A stretch of 64,000 nucleotides of DNA from an uncultured Clostridia bacterium (lineage in GTDB: Bacteria; Bacillota; Clostridia; Oscillospirales; Acutalibacteraceae), in the NCBI GenBank assembly GCA_946186245.1, contig CAMHMN010000001.1:124001-188000 (forward strand). Reading direction: 5' to 3'. The position numbers were made by a program, and so were the translations under genes. Below, in pieces: positions 7,728 through 17,173 of this stretch. The notes under the pieces were generated by a model. That model had not been told where the DNA came from. It searched no databases and was given only the letters and a program-made list of their open reading frames with translations. Each line of letters opens with the position of its first letter. The first letter of the stretch is position 1.

Positions 7728-10712
7728 TTGGAAAAAATCAAGTATAAAGTAAGCCAGCTGGCAAAAGATATGGGTATGACGGGCAAGGTGCTCGTGGAAC
7801 TTCTCAAAAAGAACGGGGTTCCGGATAAAAAGTACACCACCACCACATCTCTCGATGGCGACGAGCTTGATATGGCATATGAGCTTATCACCAAAGAGAA
7901 TTCCGTCGGTAGCTTCGACGAATTTCTCTCGCAGGCAAAGCGCATGGAGGTTTCCGAGGTGACGGAAGAGCAGATAGAAGAAAGCAAGCACGCCAAGGCG
8001 GAAGCCAAAAAGGAAGAGGCAAAGCCCGAGACAAAGACGGAGGAAAAGAAGCCCAAAGAAGAAAAGCCCGCCAAAACAGCGAAACCCGTCGCAAAGGAAA
8101 AAGCAGAAAAACCTGCCGCCGAGAAAAAGCCGGTCAAGGTAAAGACCGAAAAGCCGGTCAAGTCAGATAAACCGGAAAAGCAGGAAATCAAATCCGATAC
8201 CGTCAAGCCGGAAGTTAAGCCGGAAGTTAAGCCGGAAGCCAAGCCGAAGAAGGATAAGGTCGAATTCAAACCGGAGGTCAAGCCGACTGCCAAGAGCGAA
8301 CCCGCAAAGGAGCCGGTCAAAGAACCGGCAAAAGAGCCAGTCAGGGAAGTCAAGCCGGAAAAGCCTGCGGTACAGGTCAAGACTCCCGCATCCACGGCGG
8401 GTCAGCGTGCCGCCGTTATCGGCCAGATACAGATAAAGCCGCAGCAGAAACCCGAAAAGAAAAAGGAACCCAGGGATTCCTTCAAGGATAACCGCGACCG
8501 CAAGGCCCCTGTTCAGGATGGACAGAGACGCGATAAGGGCCAGCAGCCGCCGAGGCAGCCGATTTCACAGACCGGCTCCAAGAGCACAGGCGCTCCCCAA
8601 AAGGTGCAGCCTTCCCCCGTCAAACCGGCGGCGAAGGTTCCGGTCAAGGCGGCGACCAACAAGCCGATCGATCCCACCTTCCGCCAGCCGCAGAAGCAGA
8701 AGAATCCCTCGCAGCAGCCCAGAAGGGTCGAGCCGCCCACAACCAGAATCGTCGATACCCGCACCACCGATCTCAACGCGGATAAATACAACACCCGTTA
8801 TGACGACATGGCGATGGAGAAGGAATTCGGCAGACGCAACGAAAGCGCTTCCAACAAGCAGAAGCTCCATCAGAAGTCGCAGGACTACCGCAAGAAGAAG
8901 GGCGCCAAGAAGGAAACCGAAGCCGAGCGCATGCGCCGCATTGAAAAGGAACGCAAGAGCAAATCCATTACGATCACCGTTCCGGATGAAATCACCGTGG
9001 GAGAATTCGCTCTCCGACTGAAGGTGACTGCCTCTGAGGTCATCAAAAAGCTGATGCTCATGGGCATGATGGTCACCATCAACGACGTGATTGACTTCGA
9101 TACCGCCTTCCTGATCGCGGAGGAATTCCACGCCAAGGTGGAGAAGGAAGTGGTCGTCACCATCGAGGAACGCATCATCGACGACAGCGTGGATACAGAA
9201 GAGAATCTTGTTCCCAGAAGTCCGGTTGTCGTTGTCATGGGTCACGTTGACCACGGCAAAACCTCGCTGCTTGACGCCATTCGAACCACGCATGTCACCG
9301 CGACCGAAGCCGGCGGCATTACCCAGCACATCGGCGCCTATCGCGTGAATATAGGCGATCGCGAAATCACCTTCCTCGATACGCCCGGTCATGAAGCCTT
9401 CACCACCATGCGTGCCAGAGGTGCGCAGGTCACCGATATTGCCATTCTGGTTGTCGCAGCCGACGACGGCATCATGCCGCAGACCGTGGAAGCCATCAAT
9501 CACGCGAAGGCGGCGAATGTCCAGATCATTGTGGCCATCAACAAGATCGACAAGGTCGGCGCCAATCCCGACCAGATCAAGCAGCAGCTCACCGAATACA
9601 ACCTCGTCCCGGAGGAATGGGGCGGCGACGTCATGTGCATTCCGGTTTCGGCAAAAACTCACGAAGGCCTTGACGACCTGCTGGAAGGCGTCATTCTCGT
9701 AGCCGATGTCATGGAACTCAAAGCCAATCCCGACCGTTCCGCCAAGGGTACGGTCATCGAGGCCAGGCTCGACAAGGGAAGAGGTCCTGTTGCCACCGTG
9801 CTGGTACAGAACGGTACGCTGCACACAGGTGATATTATCGTTGCCGGCACTTCTGTCGGACGTGTCCGAGCCATGCTCAACGACAAGGGCGAAAAGGTCG
9901 AATCCGCCGGTCCATCCATTCCGGTGGAGATCACGGGTCTTGATGAAGCTCCCACAGGCGGCGACACCTTCGACGCGGTCAGCGATGAACGTCTTGCCCG
10001 TGAGCTTGTTGAGCAGCGCAAGCAGAAGCAGAAGGACGAAATCTTCAAGCAGCGCACACAGGTGACGCTCGACAATCTCTTCAGCCAGATGCAGGACGGC
10101 GAGATGAAGGAACTCAAAATCATCATCAAGGCGGACGTGCAGGGCTCGGTGGAAGCCGTCAGACAGTCGCTTGTCAAGCTCTCCAATGAAGAAGTCCGGG
10201 TCAATGTCATTCACGGAGCGGTCGGCGCTATCAGCGAATCCGACGTCATGCTCGCCGACGCTTCACAGGCCATCATCGTGGGCTTCAATGTACGTCCCGA
10301 TCCTGTGGCCGAGGAATACGCCAAGCGTCAGGGCGTCGATCTGCGTCTCTACCGCATCATCTACGACTGCATCGAGGAGATTCAGGACGCCATGAAGGGC
10401 ATGCTCGCCCCCAAGACACGCATTGTCGAGCTGGGCAAGGCGGAAATCCGCATGGTCTACAAGATCACCAATGTCGGTATCGTCGCGGGCAGCTATGTCA
10501 CCCACGGCAAGATCCAGCGCAACGCACAGATCAGAGTGGTGCGTGACGGCATTGTGCTCGCCGAGGATAAAATCGCCTCACTCAAGCGCTTCAAGGACGA
10601 CCAGAAGGAAGTCGCCGAGGGCTACGAATGCGGCATTACATTGGAACGCTACAACGACATCAAGGAGGGCGATATCCTCGAAGCCTTCCTTGTGGAAGAA
10701 TACAGAGATTAA
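7728..10712 (+). CDS. infB: Translation initiation factor IF-2
   Basis: 994 aa with a TTG start, GGGGAGG eight bases upstream. Residues 1-60 form an IF2-N module. They are followed by ~320 residues of lysine/glutamate/proline-rich linker (including short KPEV-type repeats), a second IF2-N module near 415-470 and the GTPase domain from about 503. G motifs: [35 protein letters not shown] and SAKTHEG. The C-terminal beta-barrel and tRNA-binding domains are complete. It positions initiator tRNA and promotes subunit joining with GTP. Confidence 0.98.
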   Translation: MEKIKYKVSQLAKDMGMTGKVLVELLKKNGVPDKKYTTTTSLDGDELDMAYELITKENSVGSFDEFLSQAKRMEVSEVTEEQIEESKHAKAEAKKEEAKPETKTEEKKPKEEKPAKTAKPVAKEKAEKPAAEKKPVKVKTEKPVKSDKPEKQEIKSDTVKPEVKPEVKPEAKPKKDKVEFKPEVKPTAKSEPAKEPVKEPAKEPVREVKPEKPAVQVKTPASTAGQRAAVIGQIQIKPQQKPEKKKEPRDSFKDNRDRKAPVQDGQRRDKGQQPPRQPISQTGSKSTGAPQKVQPSPVKPAAKVPVKAATNKPIDPTFRQPQKQKNPSQQPRRVEPPTTRIVDTRTTDLNADKYNTRYDDMAMEKEFGRRNESASNKQKLHQKSQDYRKKKGAKKETEAERMRRIEKERKSKSITITVPDEITVGEFALRLKVTASEVIKKLMLMGMMVTINDVIDFDTAFLIAEEFHAKVEKEVVVTIEERIIDDSVDTEENLVPRSPVVVVMGHVDHGKTSLLDAIRTTHVTATEAGGITQHIGAYRVNIGDREITFLDTPGHEAFTTMRARGAQVTDIAILVVAADDGIMPQTVEAINHAKAANVQIIVAINKIDKVGANPDQIKQQLTEYNLVPEEWGGDVMCIPVSAKTHEGLDDLLEGVILVADVMELKANPDRSAKGTVIEARLDKGRGPVATVLVQNGTLHTGDIIVAGTSVGRVRAMLNDKGEKVESAGPSIPVEITGLDEAPTGGDTFDAVSDERLARELVEQRKQKQKDEIFKQRTQVTLDNLFSQMQDGEMKELKIIIKADVQGSVEAVRQSLVKLSNEEVRVNVIHGAVGAISESDVMLADASQAIIVGFNVRPDPVAEEYAKRQGVDLRLYRIIYDCIEEIQDAMKGMLAPKTRIVELGKAEIRMVYKITNVGIVAGSYVTHGKIQRNAQIRVVRDGIVLAEDKIASLKRFKDDQKEVAEGYECGITLERYNDIKEGDILEAFLVEEYRD

Positions 10713-10742
10713 GCACGCTATCAGCGGGAGGATTATTGAACC

Positions 10743-11132
10743 ATGTCAGGACACAGAATCGACCGCATCAGCGAAGACATAAAGCGCGAGCTTTCAGCAA
10801 TATTCAGAACCCTCAAAGACCCGAGAATCAGCAGCATGATCACCGTACTGCGGGTTGATGTGACCAACGATCTCTCCTACGCCAGTATCCACGTCAGCAC
10901 GATTGAAGGCGAGGAAAAGACAAAGGAATCGGTCAAGGGGCTGAAATCAGCACAGGGTTATATCCGCCGGGAACTGGGTTCAGCGTTGAAACTGCGTCAT
11001 GTGCCGGAGCTGAGATTTGTGGCGGATAACTCTATCGCCTACAGCGCGGAGATTAACAAGATCCTCAAAGGTCTGCATATTTCCCACGACGAAGAAACGT
11101 CGGAGGAGGAACAGCCCGACGGGGAAGAATAA
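10743..11132 (+). CDS. rbfA: Ribosome-binding factor A
   Basis: 129 aa with the KH-like RbfA fold: RIDRISEDIKRELSAIFRTL at the N-terminus, then VDVTNDLSYASIHVS and LGSALKLRHVPELRF. It helps mature the 16S rRNA 5' end. The start has GGGAGGATT upstream and lies 30 bases after infB. An acidic tail of ~20 residues ends the protein. Confidence 0.95.
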   Translation: MSGHRIDRISEDIKRELSAIFRTLKDPRISSMITVLRVDVTNDLSYASIHVSTIEGEEKTKESVKGLKSAQGYIRRELGSALKLRHVPELRFVADNSIAYSAEINKILKGLHISHDEETSEEEQPDGEE

Positions 11133-11153
11133 ATCAAATAAATTCTTTATCAA

Positions 11154-11185
11154 TTGGACTTTTCGGTCTTGTGCCGGAAAGTCCA
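11154..11185 (+). terminator. Stem-loop between rbfA and nrnA, overlapping a promoter
   Basis: TTGGACTTTTCGG and CCGGAAAGTCCAA form a near-perfect 13-bp stem with a short TCTTGTG loop. No T-run follows. The loop supplies the -35 element of the promoter described next, so the structure may act as a terminator for rbfA, an operator, or both. Confidence 0.5.
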
Positions 11186-11197
11186 ATGTGCTATAAT
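11169..11197 (+). promoter_or_regulatory. Predicted promoter of nrnA
   Basis: TTGTGC at 11169-11174, a 17-base spacer and a perfect TATAAT at 11192-11197. Start of transcription is expected near 11204, about 29 bases before the nrnA ATG. Confidence 0.6.
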
Positions 11198-11232
11198 GTA
11201 AGTATCCAATATTAACAGGAGAGTGAGTTGTA

Positions 11233-12240
11233 ATGGCGTCAATCAAAAAGAGAACCGTAAACGCATTAAAGCTCTGCGGAGAAGTCGATAAGGCTTATAC
11301 AAAGCAGGTTGTCAAGACCGCGAAGGCCTTGCGTAAAATGAATAATGTACTGATTCTTTCGCACAGATCTCCCGACGGAGATACCCTCGGCTGTGCCTTC
11401 GCTCTCTGCCGTGGCATGCGTTCGCTAGGAAAAAAGGCAACTGTAAAATGTGCCGATGAGATTCCGGAGAAGTATGCCTTTATGAGAGAAGGAATGGAGG
11501 AGCAGACCTTCGAGCCGCAGCATTTTGTGACAGTGGACGTTGCGGGAGCACATCTGCTCGGTTCGCTAGCTGAGGAATACGAAAAGAAAATTGAGGTGTG
11601 CATCGATCACCATCTCAAAAACACCGTTGAAGCACCCGTCAAATTCGTGGATACCGACGCGGCTGCCACTGCGGAAGTGATCTGGCTGATTCTCTCCGCG
11701 ATGGGCGTTCCGATGGACAAGGAGATTGCTTCCTGTCTTTTCGCCGCCATTTCCACCGATACCGGCTGCTTCAAATACAGCAATGTCAAGCCTCGCACAC
11801 ACCTCATCGCGGTGGAATTGATGAAGTACGGTGTGGATTGCGCGGGTATCAACTTCAAGCTGATCGACGAAGTCAGTCAGTCACAGCTGGAACTCAAGAA
11901 GCAGGCGCTCGGCACGCTGGAATACTGCTGCAACAACCAATGCGCGATTGTGACCGTCACTTCCGAGATGATTGAACAGACCAATGCTTCCCCCGAAGAT
12001 CTCGACGGCATTTCCAACATTCCGAGAAGCATCGCCGGCGTGGAATGCGGCATCACCATGCGGCAGATTGCGGACGGCTGGAAGATCTCCGTCCGTTCCA
12101 GCGAAAAGGTGAATGCCTGCGAGCTTTGCGGTAAATTCGGAGGCGGCGGACACAAGGCGGCTGCGGGCTGCAAGTTCAGCGACAGCTATGAGGATGCCAA
12201 GAAGCAGCTGGTGGATGCGGTGAGCGAAATCCTGAAGTAA
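11233..12240 (+). CDS. nrnA: DHH-family phosphoesterase NrnA (nanoRNase / pAp phosphatase)
   Basis: 335 aa. DHH-subfamily metal motifs are intact: SHRSPDGDTLG near residues 43-53, VDVAGAHLLG near 97-106 and IDHHLKN near 119-125. The C-terminal DHHA1 motif FGGGGHKAAAGC is near residues 299-310. NrnA degrades 2-5 nt RNAs and dephosphorylates 3'-phosphoadenosine 5'-phosphate in Firmicutes. It sits between rbfA and truB, its common place in Clostridia. Confidence 0.93.
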   Translation: MASIKKRTVNALKLCGEVDKAYTKQVVKTAKALRKMNNVLILSHRSPDGDTLGCAFALCRGMRSLGKKATVKCADEIPEKYAFMREGMEEQTFEPQHFVTVDVAGAHLLGSLAEEYEKKIEVCIDHHLKNTVEAPVKFVDTDAAATAEVIWLILSAMGVPMDKEIASCLFAAISTDTGCFKYSNVKPRTHLIAVELMKYGVDCAGINFKLIDEVSQSQLELKKQALGTLEYCCNNQCAIVTVTSEMIEQTNASPEDLDGISNIPRSIAGVECGITMRQIADGWKISVRSSEKVNACELCGKFGGGGHKAAAGCKFSDSYEDAKKQLVDAVSEILK

Positions 12241-12246
12241 AACACA

Positions 12247-12270
12247 ATGCAAAGCAAATGAGCTTTGCAT
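12247..12270 (+). terminator. Hairpin between nrnA and truB
   Basis: ATGCAAAGC and GCTTTGCAT form a perfect 9-bp stem with a six-base loop just after nrnA. There is no clear T-run, so it may be an RNA-processing or weak termination site. Confidence 0.45.
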
Positions 12271-12326
12271 ATATCTGACATGAAAAGTTAAGGAACTTTA
12301 CATAAATTCGGAGTGATAAATGCAAA

Positions 12327-13280
12327 ATGGGTTGGCAAAACAGCTCGATAAACGGAATATTGCTGCTCGACAAGCCTTCTGACTTTACATCATTTGATGT
12401 CTGCGCGGTGGTGCGGGGAATGCTTCACACCAGGAAAGTAGGGCATTCCGGTACGCTTGATCCCATGGCAACAGGAGTACTGCCGATTCTGATCGGCTCG
12501 GCAACCCGTGCGCTGGATCTGATTCCGTCGCACGACAAGACCTATGTGGCGGGCTTCCGTCTGGGAATGACCACAGACACCCTTGACATTACCGGTGATA
12601 TCATCTCGGAATGTAATCCCGACGTGACGCAAGAAGCGTTGGAGGACGCAATGGCACAATTCAAGGGGAATATCATGCAAGTGCCGCCTATGTATTCGGC
12701 AGTATCGGTGGGCGGCAAAAAGCTGTATGATCTGGCGCGGCAAGGGGTTGAAGTGGAGCGTGAAGCGCGTCCCGTCACCGTTTACAGTCTGACGCTGGAC
12801 AGCTACGACAGAGAAAGCGCTTCGGGTGTACTGACCGCCTCCTGTTCGAAGGGGACTTATATCCGCACGCTGATCGACGACATAGGCAAGGCGGTGGGCT
12901 GCGGGGCTGTATTGACTTCGCTCCGTCGCACGTCGGCTTCCGGCATTACCATCGACCGGTGCATGACGCTTGCCCAGGCACAGGAATACAAAGACAGCGG
13001 CATTCTGGAAAGCAAACTCCTGCCGGTCGATGCTGTATTTGAAGAATATCCCGCCCTGTATATTTCAGGGAATCAGGCTGTTCGTTTCCGCAACGGCGCA
13101 ACGCTCGCGTTGGAACGGCTGCAACCGCCTGTTGTCTGCGGCGTCAGGCAGTCCGAAAGGCTGACCGATGAAAAATACCCGCAGGATTCCCTTTACCGAG
13201 TTTATTCCAGGGAAGACAACAATTTTCTGGGGCTGGGCGTCAAAAAGACCGACGAGCTGAGAGTGATGAAACGATTCTGA
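12327..13280 (+). CDS. truB: tRNA pseudouridine-55 synthase
   Basis: 317 aa. Forms the conserved pseudouridine at position 55 of the tRNA T-loop. The catalytic aspartate lies in GHSGTLDPMATGVL (about residues 38-51). Other family segments are INGILLLDKPSDFTSFD at the N-terminus, VPPMYSAVSVGGKKLYDLAR and CSKGTYIRTLIDDIG. A C-terminal PUA-like region follows. The ribosome site GGAG is somewhat far (13 bases) from the ATG. It directly precedes ribF, a frequent pairing. Confidence 0.96.
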   Translation: MGWQNSSINGILLLDKPSDFTSFDVCAVVRGMLHTRKVGHSGTLDPMATGVLPILIGSATRALDLIPSHDKTYVAGFRLGMTTDTLDITGDIISECNPDVTQEALEDAMAQFKGNIMQVPPMYSAVSVGGKKLYDLARQGVEVEREARPVTVYSLTLDSYDRESASGVLTASCSKGTYIRTLIDDIGKAVGCGAVLTSLRRTSASGITIDRCMTLAQAQEYKDSGILESKLLPVDAVFEEYPALYISGNQAVRFRNGATLALERLQPPVVCGVRQSERLTDEKYPQDSLYRVYSREDNNFLGLGVKKTDELRVMKRF

Positions 13281-13303
13281 CTTTTTTCGGGGGCGAAAAG
13301 CAA

Positions 13304-14209
13304 ATGAACATCTACAAACGAATACCCGAATTAAAAGCCACGGCTATCGCTCTGGGCTGTTTTGACGGTATACACCTCGGGCATCAGGCGGTTATTGAAA
13401 AGTTGAATCAGGCAGACTTTGACGGTCTGGATAAGGCGGTTTTCTCATTTTCTGATGCACCGTCATTCAAAAAAGGAGCAGAACTCATTGCTTCATTTGA
13501 GGATAAGTGTGAAATATTATCGGAAATGGGAATTCATGAGCTGATCCTTCCTTCGTTTGAAAGTATCAAGGACTATACACCCGAATCATTTTTCCATGAG
13601 ATTCTGGCGAATAAGCTGGACGCGCGGCTGCTTGTCTGCGGTGAGAATTACCGTTTCGGCCAATATGCCGCCGGTGACAGCGCCATGCTGCAAAGGCTGT
13701 GCGCAGCGCAGGGAATCAGATGCATTGTGGTGCCTTCAGTGATGTACGGCGGCAGCATGATTTCATCCTCCCGCATCCGGGCGGCACTCAGCGCGGGCGA
13801 CGTGGAATCCGCCGCGAAAATGCTGGGACGGCAGTTCAGCTACCGTCTGGAAGTAGTGCACGGGCGTAAGCTGGGCAGGGAACTTGGCACGCCCACCATC
13901 AATCAGTATTTCCCTGATAATTTCCTCATTCCGGCCTACGGCGTGTACGCTTCCGTGACAGAGATCGACGGAAAGCTCTATTCTTCGGTCACCAACATCG
14001 GAGTGAAGCCGACGGTCGGCTCCGATAAGCCGCTCAGTGAAACTTGGGTGATAGGATACAACGGCGATCTCTACGGACAATTGATCCGGGTCCGCCTGAT
14101 CAGTCATATACGCGATGAATGTAAGTTTTCTTCCATAGAAAATCTGAAGGAAGCCATATACAGCGACAGCGTAAAGTCGGTCAGCCTGACAAGGGATTAC
14201 CTGCAATAA
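13304..14209 (+). CDS. ribF: Bifunctional riboflavin kinase / FAD synthetase
   Basis: 301 aa. The N-terminal adenylyltransferase half has GCFDGIHLGHQAVI (about residues 18-31) and the SSSRIR element. The C-terminal riboflavin kinase half has GRELGTPTIN, AYGVYAS, SVTNIGVKPT and the family's LISHIRDECKF segment. It converts riboflavin to FMN and then FAD using ATP. Confidence 0.95.
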   Translation: MNIYKRIPELKATAIALGCFDGIHLGHQAVIEKLNQADFDGLDKAVFSFSDAPSFKKGAELIASFEDKCEILSEMGIHELILPSFESIKDYTPESFFHEILANKLDARLLVCGENYRFGQYAAGDSAMLQRLCAAQGIRCIVVPSVMYGGSMISSSRIRAALSAGDVESAAKMLGRQFSYRLEVVHGRKLGRELGTPTINQYFPDNFLIPAYGVYASVTEIDGKLYSSVTNIGVKPTVGSDKPLSETWVIGYNGDLYGQLIRVRLISHIRDECKFSSIENLKEAIYSDSVKSVSLTRDYLQ

Positions 14210-14220
14210 GAGGTGACAAA

Positions 14221-14613
14221 TTGGATATTGAATTGGAAACAAACACCGTGTCATGCGTTGTGACGGATGAAATGCTGGAAAGCAGCATGGGCTGCGGCGA
14301 CACCGAAACCTACGCCATAGGCATGATGGTTTCGCTGATGGAACGCGCGGCAAAGCAGCTTGCCGACCGGCACATTACGGAAGGATTCACGACAATCGGG
14401 GTGCTGCTCAACACCACTCATGTAGCGCCGACGGTATGCGGCAAGGAAGTCACCGCGACCGCTACGCTTCTTGAAAAATCCGAAGGGCAGTTTTATTTTG
14501 AGATCATCGCCAGCGACGACAGGGGCGTGATCGGAGAGGCGACTCATCAGCGGGTGGCCGTTCCGTTGGAAAAATTCAATCAGAAGGCAAAGCGACGCGG
14601 AGGTGTGCAGTAA
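14221..14613 (+). CDS. Hotdog-fold thioesterase, FlK-like
   Basis: 130 aa with a TTG start 11 bases after ribF. It resembles the fluoroacetyl-CoA thioesterase-like family: VTDEMLESSMGCGD, MVSLMERAAKQL (with the helix glutamate), NTTHVAPT and EATHQRVAV, which supply threonine, glutamate and histidine residues of the type used by this family. Many clostridial genomes hold such a gene without any known link to fluoroacetate, so a general acyl-CoA hydrolase is more likely. The substrate cannot be read from sequence. It ends three bases before a HAD phosphatase. Confidence 0.8.
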   Translation: MDIELETNTVSCVVTDEMLESSMGCGDTETYAIGMMVSLMERAAKQLADRHITEGFTTIGVLLNTTHVAPTVCGKEVTATATLLEKSEGQFYFEIIASDDRGVIGEATHQRVAVPLEKFNQKAKRRGGVQ

Positions 14614-14615
14614 AA

Positions 14616-15272
14616 ATGAAGGGATGCGTGATGTTTGATCTGGACGGAACGCTCTTTGATTCCTCCGAGGGCATCAAAATGTGCTACCGCAAGGGTCTGG
14701 AACACTTTGGAATAGTGGTGGAAAATGACAGCGAACTGGACAAAGTGATCGGCCCTTCGCTCTACGACAGCTATCACCGGTTCTTCGGGTTGAACGGCGA
14801 CGATATTCTGGAAGCGGTCAGAATTTACCGCGATCTCTACAGCAGCGACGGCATTTACAAGATCAGAATGTACGAAGGCGTTGAGCACATGCTTGATTCA
14901 CTGAAGAAAAACGGTTTTATTCTCTGTCTTGCGACCTCCAAGCCGTATGTCATGGCGCATAGGATTCTTGAGTTTACAGGGCTTTTGAAGTATTTTGACG
15001 TGGTATGCGGCGCGAACCTGGACGGAAGCATGAGCGACAAGGTGGAACTGATCACCGAATGCCTAAAGCAATCTGGCTTTACAGACAAGAAACGCACCTA
15101 CATGGTGGGCGACAGGTCTTATGATATGGTAGGAGCCGCCAAAACAGGGGTTCATTCCATCGGTGTGACCTATGGCTTCGGAACGCGGATAGAATTAGTG
15201 AATGCCGGAGCCGAGTTTACGGCATATGATCCGGGCAATGTGGTGAGGATACTGATGGAGCAGGCAAGATGA
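14616..15272 (+). CDS. HAD-family phosphatase (phosphoglycolate phosphatase-like)
   Basis: 218 aa HAD hydrolase. Motif I is MFDLDGTLFDSSEG (nucleophile and acid/base aspartates), motif II is the threonine in LATSKP, and motifs III/IV are KRTYMVGDRSYDMVGAA. The alpha-helical cap resembles the phosphoglycolate phosphatase / pyrophosphatase PpaX group. The ATG lies two bases after the stop of the thioesterase, so the pair is co-transcribed. Substrate unknown. Confidence 0.85.
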   Translation: MKGCVMFDLDGTLFDSSEGIKMCYRKGLEHFGIVVENDSELDKVIGPSLYDSYHRFFGLNGDDILEAVRIYRDLYSSDGIYKIRMYEGVEHMLDSLKKNGFILCLATSKPYVMAHRILEFTGLLKYFDVVCGANLDGSMSDKVELITECLKQSGFTDKKRTYMVGDRSYDMVGAAKTGVHSIGVTYGFGTRIELVNAGAEFTAYDPGNVVRILMEQAR

Positions 15273-15315
15273 ATCACGTCATTTTTTTCTCACGTAAAAT
15301 TCTTTCATTTTGATA

Positions 15316-15344
15316 TTGACATAGCGTGACATAGTGTGTAAAAT
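15316..15344 (+). promoter_or_regulatory. Predicted sigma-A promoter of coaX
   Basis: Perfect TTGACA at 15316-15321, a 17-base spacer and TAAAAT at 15339-15344, in the A/T-rich gap after the HAD gene. A ~50-base leader precedes coaX. Confidence 0.7.
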
Positions 15345-15401
15345 AATATTGTTAAGTTTTTGTCAATGCCTTCCGTAATGGCTTGAAGGGAGAAGTGGCG
15401 T

Positions 15402-16187
15402 ATGCTTCTGGCTGTGGATATCGGAAATACGAATATTACCATCGGCGTTTATGACGGTGAATCGCTGTTTTTTACCGCGAGGACGTCCACTGACGCCGAC
15501 CGGACGGGCGATCAGTATGCCGTGGAGCTGATGGGAATTTTCGCTCTGAACAAGTGCGACGTGTGCTTGATTGACGGAGCGATCGTTTCGTCTGTCGCTC
15601 CTGCCGTAACCAATGCCATCTGCAGTGCGGTTACCAAGGTGGTCGGCATTGTTCCGATTGTTGTCGGCCCCGGCATCAAGACAGGACTCAATATTGCCAT
15701 CAACGACCCGGCCGAGCTGGGGGCCGATCTGCTGTGTGCTTCGGTCGCGGCTCTGAATAAATATCCGCTGCCCAATGCGGTGTGTGATCTCGGCACGGCA
15801 AGCACCATCTTTGTGCTGGACAAGGACGGCAGGATGATCGGCGGCATAATATATCCCGGCATCCGCACTTCCCTCATGGCACTGGTCAATAACGCTGCGC
15901 TGCTGCCTCAGATCAGCTATGAAAAACCGAAGCAGGTGATAGGGCGCAATACCATTGACTCCATGCGTTCGGGGCTGATACTCGGTGCAGCGTCTCTGCT
16001 GGACGGCATGCTCGACAGGATAGAGGAAGAGCTCGGCATGCCTGTCACGGCAATTGCCACAGGCGGTTTTTCACCTGATATTATCCGCAACTGCCACAGG
16101 GAATTTATCCTTGACGAAAATCTGGTGCTGGAAGGCCTTCGCCTTCTCTACAAGAAAAACGAGAAACCCAGAAAAGCCAAAAATTAA
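15402..16187 (+). CDS. coaX: Type III pantothenate kinase
   Basis: 261 aa. ASKHA-type motifs: LAVDIGNTNITIGVYDG at the N-terminus (phosphate 1), GADLLCASVAA, DLGTASTIFVLD and GGIIYPGI. CoaX performs the first step of coenzyme A synthesis, needs a monovalent cation and is insensitive to CoA feedback. It is followed by a vitamin-type transporter component, which suggests that uptake and activation of pantothenate are linked. Confidence 0.95.
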   Translation: MLLAVDIGNTNITIGVYDGESLFFTARTSTDADRTGDQYAVELMGIFALNKCDVCLIDGAIVSSVAPAVTNAICSAVTKVVGIVPIVVGPGIKTGLNIAINDPAELGADLLCASVAALNKYPLPNAVCDLGTASTIFVLDKDGRMIGGIIYPGIRTSLMALVNNAALLPQISYEKPKQVIGRNTIDSMRSGLILGAASLLDGMLDRIEEELGMPVTAIATGGFSPDIIRNCHREFILDENLVLEGLRLLYKKNEKPRKAKN

Positions 16188-16225
16188 AACTCTACCGGGC
16201 ATAAAAATGATACTTTGATATTGCG

Positions 16226-16239
16226 GGCGGCAACGCCCT
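16226..16239 (+). other. Short GNRA-loop hairpin between coaX and the ECF S-component gene
   Basis: GGGCG-GCAA-CGCCC forms a compact 5-bp stem, with an irregular GCGATAACGC / GCG-rich palindromic stretch about 30 bases further on. No known riboswitch pattern was recognised in this 134-base gap. Confidence 0.4.
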
Positions 16240-16321
16240 CGATATATACAAAATTTGCGCTGTATCAGGCGATAACGCTTCATCGCGTTTGATCGCGGAA
16301 CGGCAGCAGGAGGTATTTTTT

Positions 16322-16912
16322 ATGAACAAAGGTTCAAAGAAGACTGACATCGTCAAGCTCGTCGGTGTCGCGCTGTTCACGGCCATTGTCGTCGTGCTTC
16401 AGTATCTGGGCAGCTTTATCAAGTTTGGCCCCTTTTCCATTTCGCTTGTACTCGTGCCGATCGTCATCGGAGCAGCGCTATACGGCAGGACCGCAGGCGC
16501 ATGGCTCGGTTTCGTATTCAGCGTAGTAGTACTTCTCCAGCCCGATACGGCTTTGTTCTATCAGGCGAATTTCGCGGGTACGATCATCACCGTACTGCTC
16601 AAAGGCACACTGGCTGGTTTGCTTGCCGGAGTGGTCTACAAGGCGCTGGAAGGCAAAAATGTCACCCTTGCGGTCATTGCCGCCGCCTTTACCTGTCCTG
16701 TAGTCAATACGGGCATCTTCCTGCTCGGTTCGGTCGTATTCTTTATGGATACCATCAGGACATGGGCGAACGGTACGAATGTGTTCGTCTTTATGATTGT
16801 GGGTCTTGTGGGCTTCAATTTCCTTTTTGAGCTTGCGGTCAACATGCTGCTCAGCCCGGTCATCGTGCGTCTGATTCAGCTCGGCACAAAGGCAAAGATC
16901 AAGTCCGTGTAA
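16322..16912 (+). CDS. ECF transporter S component, probably for pantothenate
   Basis: 196 aa and very hydrophobic, about six membrane segments (for example residues 10-30, 36-55, 60-78, 107-125 and 160-185). This is the size and shape of an energy-coupling-factor S component. ATG at 16322 is chosen because CAGGAGGT lies just upstream; the frame is open 33 bases earlier. The N-terminal region with a conserved alanine/glycine pattern (LVGVALFTAIVVVLQYLG) fits the family. Substrate assignment to pantothenate is inference from the adjacent coaX. The ATPase/T-component module is not in this window. Confidence 0.75.
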   Translation: MNKGSKKTDIVKLVGVALFTAIVVVLQYLGSFIKFGPFSISLVLVPIVIGAALYGRTAGAWLGFVFSVVVLLQPDTALFYQANFAGTIITVLLKGTLAGLLAGVVYKALEGKNVTLAVIAAAFTCPVVNTGIFLLGSVVFFMDTIRTWANGTNVFVFMIVGLVGFNFLFELAVNMLLSPVIVRLIQLGTKAKIKSV

Positions 16913-17005
16913 TTTCAGATCATTGTGTCCGCACCTGTGAGGCAAACGGACATTTCCGTCGCATTGTACAGAATGCATCTATTCAAAACACATATCCAAT
17001 CAGAC

Positions 17006-17040
17006 AGGGGCTGCCGCATTATGATAACGCGACAGCCCCT
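17006..17040 (+). terminator. Stem-loop after the S-component gene
   Basis: AGGGGCTG at 17006-17013 pairs with CAGCCCCT at 17033-17040, with extra GC pairs inside. There is no T-run on either side, so termination is likely but not certain. Apart from this, 16913-17173 shows nothing recognisable. Confidence 0.45.
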
Positions 17041-17173
17041 TGTGAATGGTATCGCTTCATTCCAAAACCGCGATTGCGCAAAACATCCGCGTCTGCCGGT
17101 TACGTCGGCGGAAGGCCAAAATCCGCTGTCTGCCAGCGCCTGTAGGAGAATCATCACAAAGGGGAATTATACC

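Noticed and set aside
8565..10214. 549-codon open frame on the minus strand opposite infB
   Set aside because: Antisense to the well-conserved IF-2 gene, with no family similarity or ribosome site; a by-product of codon usage.
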